A stretch of 64,000 bases of DNA, taken from positions 2,480,001-2,544,000 of the forward strand of contig NZ_CP014228.1 of NCBI RefSeq assembly GCF_001553565.1. Direction: 5' to 3'. Shown here piece by piece: positions 7,107 through 19,700 of this stretch. The notes beneath the pieces were generated by a model. The model searched no databases. It saw only the letters and a list, made by a program, of their open reading frames with translations, and was not told the DNA's origin. The translations under genes were made by a program, and so were the position numbers. The first letter of the stretch is position 1, and every line of letters starts with the position of its first letter. This stretch comes from Actinomyces radicidentis. GTDB taxonomy: Bacteria; Actinomycetota; Actinomycetes; Actinomycetales; Actinomycetaceae.

Positions 7107-9002
7107 GTGACCACCAGGACCCTGAACCGCATCCTCATCGCCAACAGAGGTGAGATCGCGCTGCGCGTCGTGCGCACGGTGAGGGACCTGGGAGGCACGT
7201 CCATCCTCCCGTACACGCCCGAGGACCTCCTCAGCCCCGCCGCCGAGCTCGCCGACGAGGCCTACGCCCTGCCCGAGGGCTCCTCCTACACCGACGCCGA
7301 GGCCGTCCTCGCCATGGCCGTCGAGCACGGCGCCGACGCCGTCCACCCCGGCTACGGCTTCCTCTCCGAGCACGACGAGTTCGCCCAGGCCGTCACCGAC
7401 GCCGGCATCGCCTGGGTCGGTCCCAGCCCGTCGGCCATGAAGGCCCTTGGCGACAAGATGAGCGCCCGAGCCACCGCCGAGCGCGCCGGCGTCGCCCCCG
7501 TCCCCGGCATCACCGACTCGGTCACCGCCCCCGAGACCGTCATCGCCTTCGCCGCCGAGCACGGCTACCCCGTCGCCCTCAAGCGCACCGACGGCGGCGG
7601 CGGACGCGGCATCACCGTCCTGCACTCCGACGATGAGGCCCGCACCACCCCGGCCTTCGAGTCCGCCGCCGCCGGCGGCGGCACCCTCATCCTCGAGAAG
7701 TTCGTGACGGCCGCCCGCCACATCGAGACCCAGTGCGCCCGTGACTCCCACGGAGCCTTCGCCGTCGTCTCCACCCGCGACTGCACCCTCCAGCGCCGCA
7801 ACCAGAAGCTCCTCGAGGAGGCGCCCGCGCCCTACCTGCCCGCGGGCCTGGACGAGCGCCTCGTGGAGTCCTCCCGGCGCCTCCTCGAGACCGTCGACTA
7901 CGTCGGCGTCGCCACCTGCGAGTTCCTCCTCACCCCCGACGGCGACCTCTGGTTCCTCGAGGTCAACCCCCGCCTCCAGGTCGAGCACTGCGTCTCCGAG
8001 GAGGTCACCGGCATCGACCTGGTTGAGGTCCAGCTCCGCATCGCCGCCGGGGGCCACCTCGGCGCGGTCCCCGAGCCCCGCGGCCACTCCATCGAGCTGC
8101 GCATCACCTGCGAGGACCCCGCCCGCGGCCTCGCCCCCTCCACCGGCGCCATCACACGCCTGCGCTGGCCCGCCGGCCCCGGCGTGCGCATCGAGTCCGG
8201 CGTTGTCGAGGGCGACGTCGTCACCCCCATGTTCGACCCCATGCTCGCCAAGATCGTCATCACCGGCGACACCCGCGACCAGGCCATCCGCCGCGCCCGC
8301 CGCGCCCTGTCCGAGACCATCGTCGAGGGCGTCACCGTGTGCACCGCCCTCCACGAGCACGTCCTCACCCGCCCCGAGCTCACCGGCCCCGACGAGCACG
8401 GCCTCCTCGGCGTCACCACCCGCTGGATCGAGACGAGCGTCCTCGACCGCCTCGCCGACCCCGGCGCGAGCGCCGACGGCGCCGCCGCGCCCGAAGCCCC
8501 CGCCGAGGCGACGTCGAGCCCCCGCACCCGCTCCACCTACGTCGTCGAGATCAACGGCCAGCGCGTCTCCGTCACCGTCCCCGACGGCATCCTCGGCGGG
8601 CGCGGTCCGCGACTGGGCGCCTCCTACTCCGGCGGCGCCGGCGAGCGCCGCATGCAGCAGCCCCTGCGCGGCCGCGGCGCCTCCCGCGGAGCCCGCGGCA
8701 CCGAGACCGCCGGCAGCGAGGACCCGAGCGTCATCGCCGCCCCCATGCAGGCGATCGTCACGCGCATCTGCGTCGAGCCCGGGCAGCACGTGGCCGAGGG
8801 CGACCTCCTCGTCGTCCTGGAGTCCATGAAGATGGAGAACTACGTCCACGCCCCCGCCGACGCCGTCGTCGCCGAGATCCCCGTCGGGGCCGGACGCACC
8901 GTCTCCGCCGGCGAGGTCCTCGTCCGCATGCGACCCGGCGATACGACCGCCGCCTCCAACGCCACCGCCGACGCGTCCGCGACCACGAGCCAGGAGGCCT
9001 GA
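7107..9002 (+). CDS. accA: acyl-CoA carboxylase alpha chain (biotin carboxylase plus biotin carrier)
   Basis: This 631-residue chain carboxylates its own biotin with ATP and bicarbonate and feeds the beta subunit that makes malonyl-CoA (or methylmalonyl-CoA). The biotin carboxylase domain starts at residue 5 (RILIANRGEIALRVVRT). The ATP-grasp domain has KRTDGGGGRGI and FLEVNPRLQVEHCVSEEVTG, where Pro and Cys replace the usual Thr and Pro of NTRLQVEHPV. An Arg/Gly-rich linker of about 40 residues precedes the biotin carrier domain, whose VLESMKMENYVHAP motif has the biotinylated Lys575. The GTG at 7107 is chosen because the conserved N terminus begins there behind AGGAGC. accD follows two bases later, then fas. 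Confidence 0.95.
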   Translation: MTTRTLNRILIANRGEIALRVVRTVRDLGGTSILPYTPEDLLSPAAELADEAYALPEGSSYTDAEAVLAMAVEHGADAVHPGYGFLSEHDEFAQAVTDAGIAWVGPSPSAMKALGDKMSARATAERAGVAPVPGITDSVTAPETVIAFAAEHGYPVALKRTDGGGGRGITVLHSDDEARTTPAFESAAAGGGTLILEKFVTAARHIETQCARDSHGAFAVVSTRDCTLQRRNQKLLEEAPAPYLPAGLDERLVESSRRLLETVDYVGVATCEFLLTPDGDLWFLEVNPRLQVEHCVSEEVTGIDLVEVQLRIAAGGHLGAVPEPRGHSIELRITCEDPARGLAPSTGAITRLRWPAGPGVRIESGVVEGDVVTPMFDPMLAKIVITGDTRDQAIRRARRALSETIVEGVTVCTALHEHVLTRPELTGPDEHGLLGVTTRWIETSVLDRLADPGASADGAAAPEAPAEATSSPRTRSTYVVEINGQRVSVTVPDGILGGRGPRLGASYSGGAGERRMQQPLRGRGASRGARGTETAGSEDPSVIAAPMQAIVTRICVEPGQHVAEGDLLVVLESMKMENYVHAPADAVVAEIPVGAGRTVSAGEVLVRMRPGDTTAASNATADASATTSQEA

Positions 9003-9004
9003 GC

Positions 9005-10663
9005 ATGACCGCCACCTTCCCCAAGACCGGCCCCAGCACGGGCGCCGCCGCGCCCGCGAGCGCCGCCACGCCGACGGCCCCCGAGACCGCCACCCTCGCG
9101 GACTCCGCGGCGACCTGCGCCTTCCGCGAGCGCATGGCCCGCGTCGACGCCGAGGCCGAGGAGCGCGCCGCCCAGCGCCAGCACGCCAAGGGCAAGCAGA
9201 CCGCCCGCGAGCGCATCGACGAGCTCCTCGACACCGGCTCCTTCCTGGAGATCGGCCGCTACACCGGCTCCGGCGCGGGGGAGAAGGCCCGCCCCTCCGG
9301 CGTCGTCACCGGGTTCGGCCAGGTCGACGGCCGCCAGGTCGCCGTCTACTCCCAGGACTTCTCCGTCTCCGGCGGCGCGCTCGGCACGACCGAGGGCGAC
9401 AAGATCGTCCGCCTCCTCGACGACGCCCTGCGCCTGCGCATCCCGATCATCGGCCTCATCGACTCCGGCGGCGCCAAGATCCAGGAGGGCGTCGGGGCGC
9501 TGCGCCAGTACGGCCGCATCTTCAACCGGACCTGCGCCGCCTCCGGCCTCGTCCCCCAGATCAGCGTCATCCTCGGCCCCTGCGCCGGCGGCGCCGTCTA
9601 CAGCCCCGCGCTCACCGACTACATCGTCGCCACCCGAGAGGCCTCCCACATGTTCGTCACCGGCCCCGACGTCGTGCGCGCCTCCACCGGCGAGCAGATC
9701 AGCGCCGAGGAGCTCGGCGGCGCCGACATCCACGGCTCCGTCTCCGGAGTCGTCCACTACGTCGCCGAGGACGAGTCCGACGCCCTCTCCCAGGTCCGCA
9801 CCGTCCTGGCCTACCTGCCGTCCTCCTCCGATCTCGAGGCCCCGCACTACGAGTACGACGACGCCGACCGCGCCGACGACCAGGCCGCGGCCCGCGCCGT
9901 CGGCTCCCTCGTGCCGGCCTCCACCCGCCAGCCCTACGACGTCGTGGACGTGGTCTCGGCCCTCGTCGACCACGGCGAGCTCGTCCAGGTCCAGGAGGAC
10001 TTCGCCGGCAACGTCGTCGTCGGCTTCGCCTGCTTCGAGGGCCGCCCCGTCGGCGTCGTCGCCAACCAGCCGATGGTCGACGCCGGCACCCTCGACGTCG
10101 ACGCCTCGGAGAAGCTCGCCCGCTTCGTCCGCTTCTGCGACGCCTTCGGGCTCCCCGTCGTCACCTTCGTCGACGTCCCCGGCTACCGCCCAGGCGCCGA
10201 GCAGGAGCACGCCGGCATCATCCGGCGCGGCGCCAAGGTCATCAACGCCTACGCCACCGCCACCGTCCCGCTCGTCACCATCGTCCTGCGCAAGGCCTAC
10301 GGCGGCGCCTACATCGTCATGGGCTCCAAGGCCATCGGTGCCGACCTCAACTTCTGCTGGCCCGGCGCGGAGATCGCCGTCCTCGGCGCCCAGGGCGCCG
10401 TCGGCATCATCCACCGCCGCGACCTCAAGGCCGTGGGCGAGGAGCAGGGCGACGAGGCCGCCGCCGCCGAGCACGAGCGCCTCGTCGACGAGTACACGGC
10501 CTCCGTCATCAACCCCGACAAGGCCGTCGCCATCGGGGAGATCGACGCCGTCATCGCCCCCGAGGACACCCGCACCGTCATCGTCGACTCCCTCGCGGCC
10601 CTGTCCGCGAAGCACGACGCCCGCCAGACCACCGCCAAGAAGCACGACAACGGCCCGCTGTGA
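9005..10663 (+). CDS. accD: acyl-CoA carboxylase beta chain (carboxyltransferase)
   Basis: This 552-residue carboxyltransferase moves CO2 from biotin to acetyl- or propionyl-CoA. It has the two crotonase-like halves. The N-terminal half includes ARERIDELLDTGSFLEIG and SGGAKIQEGVGALRQYG, with LGPCAGGAVYSPAL forming an oxyanion hole. The C-terminal half includes VDVPGYRPGAEQEHAGIIRRGAK and LRKAYGGAYIVMGSKAIGAD. It is the PccB/AccD type found in Actinobacteria, not the E. coli AccA/AccD type. It starts two bases after accA and ends 52 bases before fas, so the three genes probably make malonyl-CoA and consume it in one operon. Specificity for acetyl- over propionyl-CoA is inferred from the neighbourhood. 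Confidence 0.95.
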   Translation: MTATFPKTGPSTGAAAPASAATPTAPETATLADSAATCAFRERMARVDAEAEERAAQRQHAKGKQTARERIDELLDTGSFLEIGRYTGSGAGEKARPSGVVTGFGQVDGRQVAVYSQDFSVSGGALGTTEGDKIVRLLDDALRLRIPIIGLIDSGGAKIQEGVGALRQYGRIFNRTCAASGLVPQISVILGPCAGGAVYSPALTDYIVATREASHMFVTGPDVVRASTGEQISAEELGGADIHGSVSGVVHYVAEDESDALSQVRTVLAYLPSSSDLEAPHYEYDDADRADDQAAARAVGSLVPASTRQPYDVVDVVSALVDHGELVQVQEDFAGNVVVGFACFEGRPVGVVANQPMVDAGTLDVDASEKLARFVRFCDAFGLPVVTFVDVPGYRPGAEQEHAGIIRRGAKVINAYATATVPLVTIVLRKAYGGAYIVMGSKAIGADLNFCWPGAEIAVLGAQGAVGIIHRRDLKAVGEEQGDEAAAAEHERLVDEYTASVINPDKAVAIGEIDAVIAPEDTRTVIVDSLAALSAKHDARQTTAKKHDNGPL

Positions 10664-10715
10664 GCGGCAGCCCCACCGACCACCGACGCTGAAGAACCCC
10701 AGGAGAACGAAGCAC

Positions 10716-13700
10716 ATGAGCGAGTCCGCATCCGCCGCCGCCCAGGACGTCATGGCCGACCAGGCCGAGACCACCCTCACCGACAGCCTCAACGACGCCG
10801 CCCCGGCCGTCGCCCACGCCGCCGGCACCGACACCCGCTCGGTCTCCGAGCGCCTCGAGTCCGGCGAGCCCTACGTCCTCGCCTTCGGCGGCCAGGCCAC
10901 CCCGTGGCGCTCCACCCTCGACGAGCTCGTCTCCCTCGACCGCGACCTCGCGGCAGACCTCGTGCGCGTCGACGCCGCCGTCGCCGAGCGCCTCGCGCCC
11001 GTCGCCACCGAGCTGCTCACCGTCACCCCGCGCGGCCTGCGCGCCCTCGACGACGCCGCCGCCCCGGTCGCCCCCGCCCCCAAGGGCGCCGCCGCGAAGG
11101 ACGCAGACGCCGCTGATGTCTCCGTGCCCGGCATCCTCCTGGCCCAGCACGCGGCGCTGGCCTCCCTGCCCGGCGCGGGCGTGGCCGTCACCGGCTCCGC
11201 CGCCCCCGCCGAGGCCATCGGCCACTCCCAGGGCGTCCTCGGCGTCGCCCTCCTCGAGGCGCTGTCCGCGGACGACGACTCCGCCGCCTGGGACGGGGTC
11301 GTCGAGGTGCACGCGATCGCGCGCCTCATCGGCGCCGGCGCCGCCCGCACCACCCAGCGCCTGGGCCTCGGCACCGCGGGGGAGGCCACCCCCATGCTCT
11401 CCGTGCGCGGCGTCCCGCGCCCCGTCCTGGACGGCGTGCTCGCCCGCGTCCCCCAGGCCTCCGGCGTCACCGTCGGCGTCACCAACGGCCGCCAGGCGCA
11501 CATCCTCTCCGGCCGCCCCGCCGACCTCCAGCTCGTCGTCGCCGCCCTCGAGACCGCGGCCCGCCGCAGCGAGAAGGACCGCAAGGAGCGCCGCCGCGGC
11601 GGCGCCGTCCTCACGCCCGTCACGGAGTTCCTCGCGACCGCCGTGCCCTTCCACACCCCGCTCCTGGCGGGCGCCGTCGACGACGTCGTCGCCTGGGCCG
11701 CCGCCTGCGGCCTCGACGCCGAGCGCGCCCGCGGTCTCGCCGCCGCCGTGCTCACGAGCCCCGTGGACTGGCCGGCCCTCGTCACCGAGGCCATCACCGC
11801 CCACGGCGACGCCGCCGCTCCGCGTCTCATCGTCGACCTCGGCCCCGGCGCCGTCCTCGCCCGCCTCACCGAGGCGATCGTCGCCGGCACCGGCACGACC
11901 GTCGTCCCCGCCGGCACCGCCCGCACCATCGACGAGCTCGACCGCGCCGGCTCCGCCCCGGCGCCCACCGTCGACCGCTCGCGCTTCGCGCCGCGCCTGA
12001 CCCGCCTGCCCGACGGCCGCGTCACCCTCGACACCGCCTTCACCCGCCTCACCGGACGCTCAGCCGTTCTCCTGCCCGGCATGACCCCGACGACCGTCGA
12101 CCCGGCCATCGTCGCCGCGGCCGCCAACGCCGGCTACTGGGCCGAGCTCGCCGGCGGCGGCCAGACCACCGCCAAGGTCCTCGCCGACAACCTCGCCGGA
12201 CTCGAGGCCCAGCTGGAGCCCGGCCGCACCGCCGCCTTCAACGCCATGTTCATGGACCGCTACCTGTGGAACCTCCACCTGGGCACCCAGCGGCTCCTGT
12301 CCAAGGCCCGTGGCGCCGGCGCCCCCGTCGACGGCGTCGTCATCTCCGCCGGCATCCCCGAGCCCGACGAGGCCGTCGAGCTCCTCGAGCGGCTTCACTC
12401 CGAGGGCTTCCCCTACGTCGCCCTCAAGCCCGGCACCGTCGACCAGATCCGCCAGGTTCTCACCATCGCGGGCGCCGTGCCCGAGACCCCGATCATCATG
12501 CAGATCGAGGACGGCCACGCCGGCGGCCACCACTCGTGGGAGGACCTGGACACCATGCTCCTGGCCACCTACGACGCCATCCGCTCCCACGAGAACGTCG
12601 TCCTCACCGTCGGCGGCGGCATCGGCACCCCCGAGCGGGCCGCCGACTACCTCACCGGCCGGTGGGCCCTCGCCTACGGCACCGCCCCCATGCCGGTCGA
12701 CGGCGTCATGATCGGCACCGCCGCCATGACCGCCAAGGAGGCCCGCACCAACGACGACGTCAAGCAGCTCCTCGTCGACACCCCCGGGATCGCCGAGGGG
12801 ACCGAGGGCTCCGAGGGCGGCTGGGTCGCCTCCGGCGCCTCCGCGGGCGGCATGACCTCCGGCCTGTCCCACCTGCGCGCCGACCTCTACGAGATCGACA
12901 ACTCCTCCGCCAAGGCCTCCCGCCTCATCCAGGAGCTCGCCGGCGACGACGCCGCCATGGCCGAGCGCCGCGACGAGATGGTCGACGCCCTCTCCCGCAC
13001 CGCCAAGCCCTACTTCGGCGACGTCGACGAGATGACCTACCTGCAGTGGGCCACCCGCTTCGCCGAGCTCTGCGTCGCCCCGCACGCCGGTCGTGCCGCC
13101 ACCGAGGCTGACTGGAACGACGAGGGCTGGTACGACCGCTTCCTCGACCTGCTCCACCGCGTCGAGGCCCGCCTCTCCGAGGCCGACCACGGCGAGATCG
13201 AGACGCTCTTCGCCGACTACGACGACGTCATCGACGCCGATCAGGCCCTCGCGGCCCTCGCCGAGCGCTACCCGGCCGCCGCCACCACCCGCGTCGAGCC
13301 CGGCGACGCCGCCTGGTTCCCCGAGCTGTGCCGCAAGCACCCCAAGCCCGTGCCCTTCGTCCCCGTCCTCGACGCCGACATCCTGCGCTGGTGGGGCACC
13401 GACTCCCTGTGGCAGTCCCAGGACCCGCGCTACAGCGCCGACCAGGTCCGCATCATCCCCGGCCCGGTCTCCGTCGCCGGGATCACCACCATCAACGAGC
13501 CCATCGGCGAGCTCCTCGGCCGCTACGAGACCGCCGCCGTCGAGGCCCTCCAGGCCGCAGGCACCCCCGAGCACGAGGCCGCGGGCCGACTCGGAACCGA
13601 GGCCGGCCCCTCGGGCCGCACCGTTGACGACGCCCTCGAGCTCGTCCGCACCACGCCCCACGTCCTGTGGAACGGCCACCTCACCGTCAACCCCGCCCGG

Positions 13701-16700
13701 GTCCTCGACGACGACGCCTACACCGTCGTCGCCCGCCCCGACGTCGCCGAGGACGCCTACGACCTCGACATCTCCCTCGACACTCACTGGGACACCACCC
13801 CCGGCGGCGAGAAGATCCACGCCGTGCGCCGCCTCGTCGTCCCGCTGCGCCTCGCCCGCGCCTGGGACGGGGCCGCGCCGCTGGTGGACCCCGGCCGCAT
13901 CTCCGAGACGATGAACGACCTCCTGCGCGCCACCGCGGGCGTCGGGGCCGTCTCCGTCACCGGCGACCTCATCGAGAAGCTGCCCGAGGTCGTCCCCGCC
14001 GTCGACGGCGCCACCAACGCCAAGGGCGAGGTCGTCACCCAGCCCTTCGGCACCGTCCACGCGACCTTCACCCTCTCCGACACCCTCGGCGCGGACCACG
14101 CCGCCGTGACCGCGGACGCCCTCCCGGCGGAGCTCTCCGCGGCCCCGCTCGTCCCCGACGCCCTCCTCGGGCCCTGCTGGCCCGTCGTCTACGCAGCCCT
14201 CGGGTCCGTCGTCGAGGACGGCATGCCCCTCATCGAGGGCCTCCTCGGCGCCGTCCACCTCGACCACACCATCGACCTGCACCGCTCGCTCGCCGAGCTG
14301 GCCTCCGACGCCGGAGCCGACTTCCGGATCACCGTCGACGGCTGGGTCGAGGCCCTCGAGGAGTCCAGCGCCGGCCGCGTCGTCGACGTCCGACTCGAGC
14401 TGCGCGAGGAGGCCACCGGCGAGCTGGTCGCCCTCATGCGCGAGCGCTTCGCCATCCGCGGCCGCGCCCACGGCAACGCCGTCCCCTCCAGCCCCGACCT
14501 CGCCGGCGGCACCGGCCGCGAGACCGCCCCGGCCGCCCGACGCCTCCTGCGCCGCGTCACCGTCACCGCCCCGAGCGACATGACGGCCTTCGCGCGCGTC
14601 ACCGGCGACTTCAACCCCATCCACACGAGCTACCACGCCGCGAAGGTCGCCGGCATGCAGGCCCCGCTCGTCCACGGCATGTGGCTCTCCGCCACCGCCG
14701 AGCAGGTCGCCGCCTCCTCCGACCCCGACGGCGGTAAGCACGTCCTGTCCGGCTGGACCTACGTCATGCTCGGCACCGTCGAGCTCGAGGACCGCGTCGA
14801 GATCAGCGTCGAGCGCACCGGGCTCGTCGTCGGCGGCGGCTACGTCCTCGAGGTCGTCTGCCGCATCGGCGACGAGGTCGTCTCGCGCGGCACCGCTGTC
14901 ACCGTCCCCGAGCCGACCGCCTACGTCTACCCGGGTCAGGGCATCCAGGCCCAGGGCATGGGCCTGGACGAGATGAACTCCTCCAAGGCCGCCCGCGAGG
15001 TCTGGGAGCGGGCCGACGCCCACACCCGCGCCGAGCTCGGCTTCTCCGTCATCAACCTCGTCCGGGACAACCCGACCGAGATGACCGCCCGCGGCGTCAC
15101 CTACCGCCACCCCGAGGGCCTGCTCAACCTCACCCAGTTCACGCAGGTGGCGCTGGCGACCGTCGCGATGGCGACCACCGCGCGCCTGGCCGAGGCCGGG
15201 GCCCTCGTCGAGAACGCCGCCTTCGCGGGCCACTCGCTCGGCGAGTACACGGCGCTGTCCGCCTACGGGCGCGTCATGCCCGTTGAGACGACGATCTCCA
15301 TCGTCTTCCAGCGGGGCTCGACCATGCACACGCTCGTCGAGCGGGACGAGAACGGCGCCTCGAACTACCGCATGGGCGCCCTGCGCCCCAACCAGGCCGG
15401 CATCCGCGCCGACCAGGTCGAGGCCTACGTCGCCGGCGTCGCGGAGCGCACCGGGGAGTTCCTCCAGATCGTCAACTACAACCTCGCCGGCGTGCAGTAC
15501 GCCGTCGCCGGGACGATCAAGGGCCTCGACGCCCTCGCCGCCGACTCCCGCGCCAAAGCCGAGGCCCGCGGCGGCAAGAACCCCTTCATGCTCGTCCCCG
15601 GCATCGACGTGCCCTTCCACTCCGAGGTCCTGCGCCCCGGCGTGCCCGAGTTCCGCGAGCGCCTCCTGGCCCTCATCCCCGAGGACCTCGACCACGAGCG
15701 CCTCATCGGCCGCTACGTGCCGAACCTCGTCGCCCGCCCCTTCGAGCTGACCCGCGAGTTCGCCGAGTCGATCCTCGAGGTCGTGCCCTCCGAGCAGGTG
15801 GAGGCGCTCCTCGCCGACTGGGAAGCCCGGGCCGCCCGCCCCCGCGAGCTCGCCCGCGCCCTCCTCGTCGAGCTCCTCGCCTGGCAGTTCGCCTCCCCGG
15901 TCCGCTGGATCGAGACCCAGGACGTCCTCCTCCGCAGCCCCGCCGAGGGCGGCCTGGGGATCGAGCACGTCGTCGAGGTCGGCCTCGCCGCCTCCCCGAC
16001 GCTCGCCAACCTCGCCTCCAAGACGCTCCTGCTCCCGTCCAACGCCGGCCGTCACGTCACCGTGCACAACGCCCGGCGCGACGAGGCCCGCGTCCTGGCC
16101 ACCGACACCGACCCGGCCGTCGACCTCGACGCCGTCGAGTCCGACTTCGAGCTGCCCGCGCAGGGCAGTGAGGCCCCCGCAGCCCCGGCCCCGGCCGAGG
16201 CGGCGCCGAGCGAGGCGGCCCCGGCCGAGGCAGCTGCGGCCGCAGCCCCGGCCGCGCCCGCGGCCTCCGGCCCCGCCCCGGACCTGCCCTTCGGCGCCAC
16301 CGACGCCCTCACCGTCCTGCTCGCCCACGCGGCCCGCATCCTGCCCAGCCAGATCGGCGCCACCGACACGACCGAGACGCTCACCAACGGCGTCTCATCG
16401 CGCCGCAACCAGCTCCTCATGGACATGGGCACCGAGCTCGAGCTCGCCAGCATCGACGGCGCCGCCGACGCCGACATGACGGCCCTGGCCGCCACCGTCG
16501 CCAAGGGCGCCCCGGGCTACAAGCCCTTCGGCCCCGTCCTCACCGACGCCATCCGCACCGGCCTCGGCCGCATCCTCGGGCCCTCGGGCGTGCGCGTGGG
16601 CCGCATCGGTGAGCGCGTCACCGGCACCTGGGGCCTCGGCGAGGGCTGGGTCTCCCACGTCACCGCCGCGATCATGCTCGGCACCCGCGAGGGCGTCTCC

Positions 16701-19700
16701 ATGCGCGGTGAGGACCTCGCCTCGCTGGGCTCCTCCGCCCCGCTCGGCTCCGCCGCCGCCGTCGACGCCCTCATCGACAAGGCCGTCCAGGCGGTCGCCG
16801 CCGACCACGGCGTGTCCGTCACCAAGCCCTCCGCGGGCGGCATGGGGACGTCGACGCAGATCTCTTCAGAAGCGCTGGACGCCTTCGCGGCCACCGTCAC
16901 CGGCGAGGACGGCGTCCTCGCCACGACCGCCCGCACCGTCCTGACCGCCCTGGGCCTGGACGAGCCCGCCTCCTTCGACCCGGAGGCCGAGACCGAGCAG
17001 GCCGCCACCCGGGCCCTCGTCGAGGCCGTCGACGCCGAGCTCGGCACCGGCTGGCTCGCCTCCGTGACCCCGGCCTTCGACGCCGACCGCGCCGTGCTCA
17101 TCGACGACCGCTGGGCCACCGCCCGCGAGGACCTCGCCCGCCTCGGCACCGGCGAGACCGGTCTCGAGGCCGCCCGCGCCACGCTCGCCCCCGAGCGCTT
17201 CACCGGTCTCGGCACCGCCGTCGCCGACCAGGCCGCCTGGTGGGCCCGCGCCCTCGCCGACTCCGACCTGCCCGACGCCGGCGAGCGCGCCGAGCTCGCC
17301 TCCGCCATCGCCGAGGCCGCCCGCCGCGCCCCCGTCGCCGGCGGCGACTCGGTCCGCTGGGCCGAGGACGTCGCCGTCGTCACCGGCTTCGCGCCCCGCT
17401 CCATCGCGGCAGCCGTGGCCGGCGACCTCCTCGCCGGCGGCGCCACCGTCGTCGCGACGAGCTCGCGCCTCACCCACGAGCGCCTCGACTTCGCCAAGCG
17501 GCTCTACCGCGAGCACGCCTCCGCCGGCGCCCGCCTGTGGATCGTCCCCGCGAACCTCGCGTCCTACCGCGACGTCGACGCCCTGGCCGACTGGATCGGT
17601 CACGACCAGGTCGTCACCTCCGGTGGCTCCTCCAAGCTCGTCAAGGCCGCCCTCGTCCCGACGCTGCTGTTCCCCTTCGCCGCCCCGCGCGTCGTCGGCA
17701 CCCTCGCCGACGCCGGCCCGGAGGCCGAGTCCCAGACCCGCCTCCTGCTGTGGAGCGTCGAGCGGTCCATCGCCGCCCTGTCCGCCATCGGCACCGACAC
17801 GCACGTCGACCACCGCCTCCACGTCGTCCTGCCCGGCTCCCCGAACCGCGGCACCTTCGGCGGCGACGGCGCCTACGGCGAGGTCAAGTCCGCCCTCGAC
17901 GCCGTCGTCAACCGCTGGCGCTCCGAGTCCGCCTGGTCCGGGCGCGTCACCCTGGCGCACCCGCGCATCGGCTGGGTCCGCGGCACCGGCCTCATGGGCG
18001 GCAACGACCCGCTCGTCGACGCCGTCGAGGCCGCCGGCGTGCGCACCTGGTCCACCCGGGAGATCGCCGACGAGCTCGTCGCCCTGTGCACCGCCGACAA
18101 GCGCGCCCGGGCCGCCGAGGCCCCCGTCGAGGCCGACCTCACCGGCGGGCTCGGCGACGGCGTCGACCTCGTGGCCCTCCGCGAGGACGCCGCCGGCCGC
18201 GCCGCCGCCGCCGCGGCCGCGCCCGCCGCTGCCCCGGCCGCCACGATCGCGGCGCTGCCCACGGCCCACACGCCCACGCAGCCCACCGCCCCCGAGTGGG
18301 GCGAGGTCGACACCGACCTCGACGACATGGTCGTCATCGTCTCCACCGGTGAGGTCTCCACCTGGGGCTCGGGCCGCACCCGCCGCGAGGCCGAGCTCGG
18401 CATGACCGGTGGCGACGACGTCGAGCTCACCGCCGCCGGCGTCCTCGAGCTCGCCTGGGGCATGGGCCTGCTCACCTGGCAGGACTCCCCGAAGGCCGGC
18501 TGGTACGACGCCGAGGGCGAGCTCGTCCCCGAGGACGCCGTCTACGACCGCTACCGCGACGAGGTCGTGGCCCGCTCCGGCATCCGCGAGTTCACCGACG
18601 ACGGCGTCATCGCGCCGATCGCCCCCGAGGAGGTCACGGTCTACCTCGACCGCGACATCACCCTCACCGTCCCCGACGAGGCCTCCGCCCTCAAGATCGC
18701 GGACTCCGACCCGGAGCACACCCGCATCGCCCCCGACATCCAGAACGGTGCAGAGACCGGCGAGTGGACCGTGACGCGCCTGGCCGGCTCGCTGGCCCGC
18801 GTGCCGCGCCGCGCCGCCCTGTCCCGCACCGTCGGCGGCCAGTTCCCGACGGACTTCGACCCGCAGCGCTGGGGCATCCCGGCCTCCATGGTCGAGGGCA
18901 TGGACCCCATCGCCGCGTGGAACCTCGTCACCGCCGTGGACGCCTTCCTCTCCGCGGGCTTCAGCCCCGCCGAGCTGCTCCAGGCCGTCCACCCCAGCGA
19001 CGTCGCCTCCACCCAGGGCACCGGCTTCGGCGGCATGGAGTCCATGCGCAAGATGTTCGTCGGAAGGTTCCTCAACGAGGAGCGCCCGAGCGACATCCTC
19101 CAGGAGGCCCTGCCCAACGTCGTCGCCGCGCACGTCATGCAGTCCTACGTCGGCGGCTACGGCTCCATGGTCCAGCCGGTCTCGGCCTGCGCCACCGCCG
19201 CCGTCTCCATCGAGGAGGGCTGGGACAAGATCGCGCTGGGCAAGGCGGACGTCGTGGTCGCCGGCGCCATCGACGACATCTCCATCGAGTCCGTCGTCGG
19301 CTTCGGCAACATGAACGCCACCGCGGAGGCTGCCGCCATGTACGCCAAGGGCATCTCCGCCCGCCACTTCTCCCGCGCCAACGACCGCCGACGCGGCGGC
19401 TTCGTCGAGGCCGAGGGCGGCGGCACGGTCATCCTGGCCCGCGCCTCCGTGGCCGCGCGCCTGGGCCTGCCGGTCGCCGGCGTCGTGGGCTTCGTGTCCT
19501 CCTACGCCGACGGCGCCCACACCTCGATCCCGGCCCCCGGCCTCGGGGCGCTCGGCGCGGCCCGCGGCGGCAAGGCCTCGCGCCTCGCCAAGGCGCTGGG
19601 CCGCCTGGGCGTCACCGCCGACGACGTCGCCGTCGTGTCCAAGCACGACACGTCGACCAACGCCAACGACCCCAACGAGTCCGAGCTCCACACCCGGATC

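Noticed and set aside
12060-16328. Very long minus-strand open frames opposite the fas gene (also 16866-20834)
   Set aside because: They are mirror frames of a high-GC gene: Gly/Val/Asp/Glu-rich with no domain motif, while the plus strand has the complete FAS I motif series.
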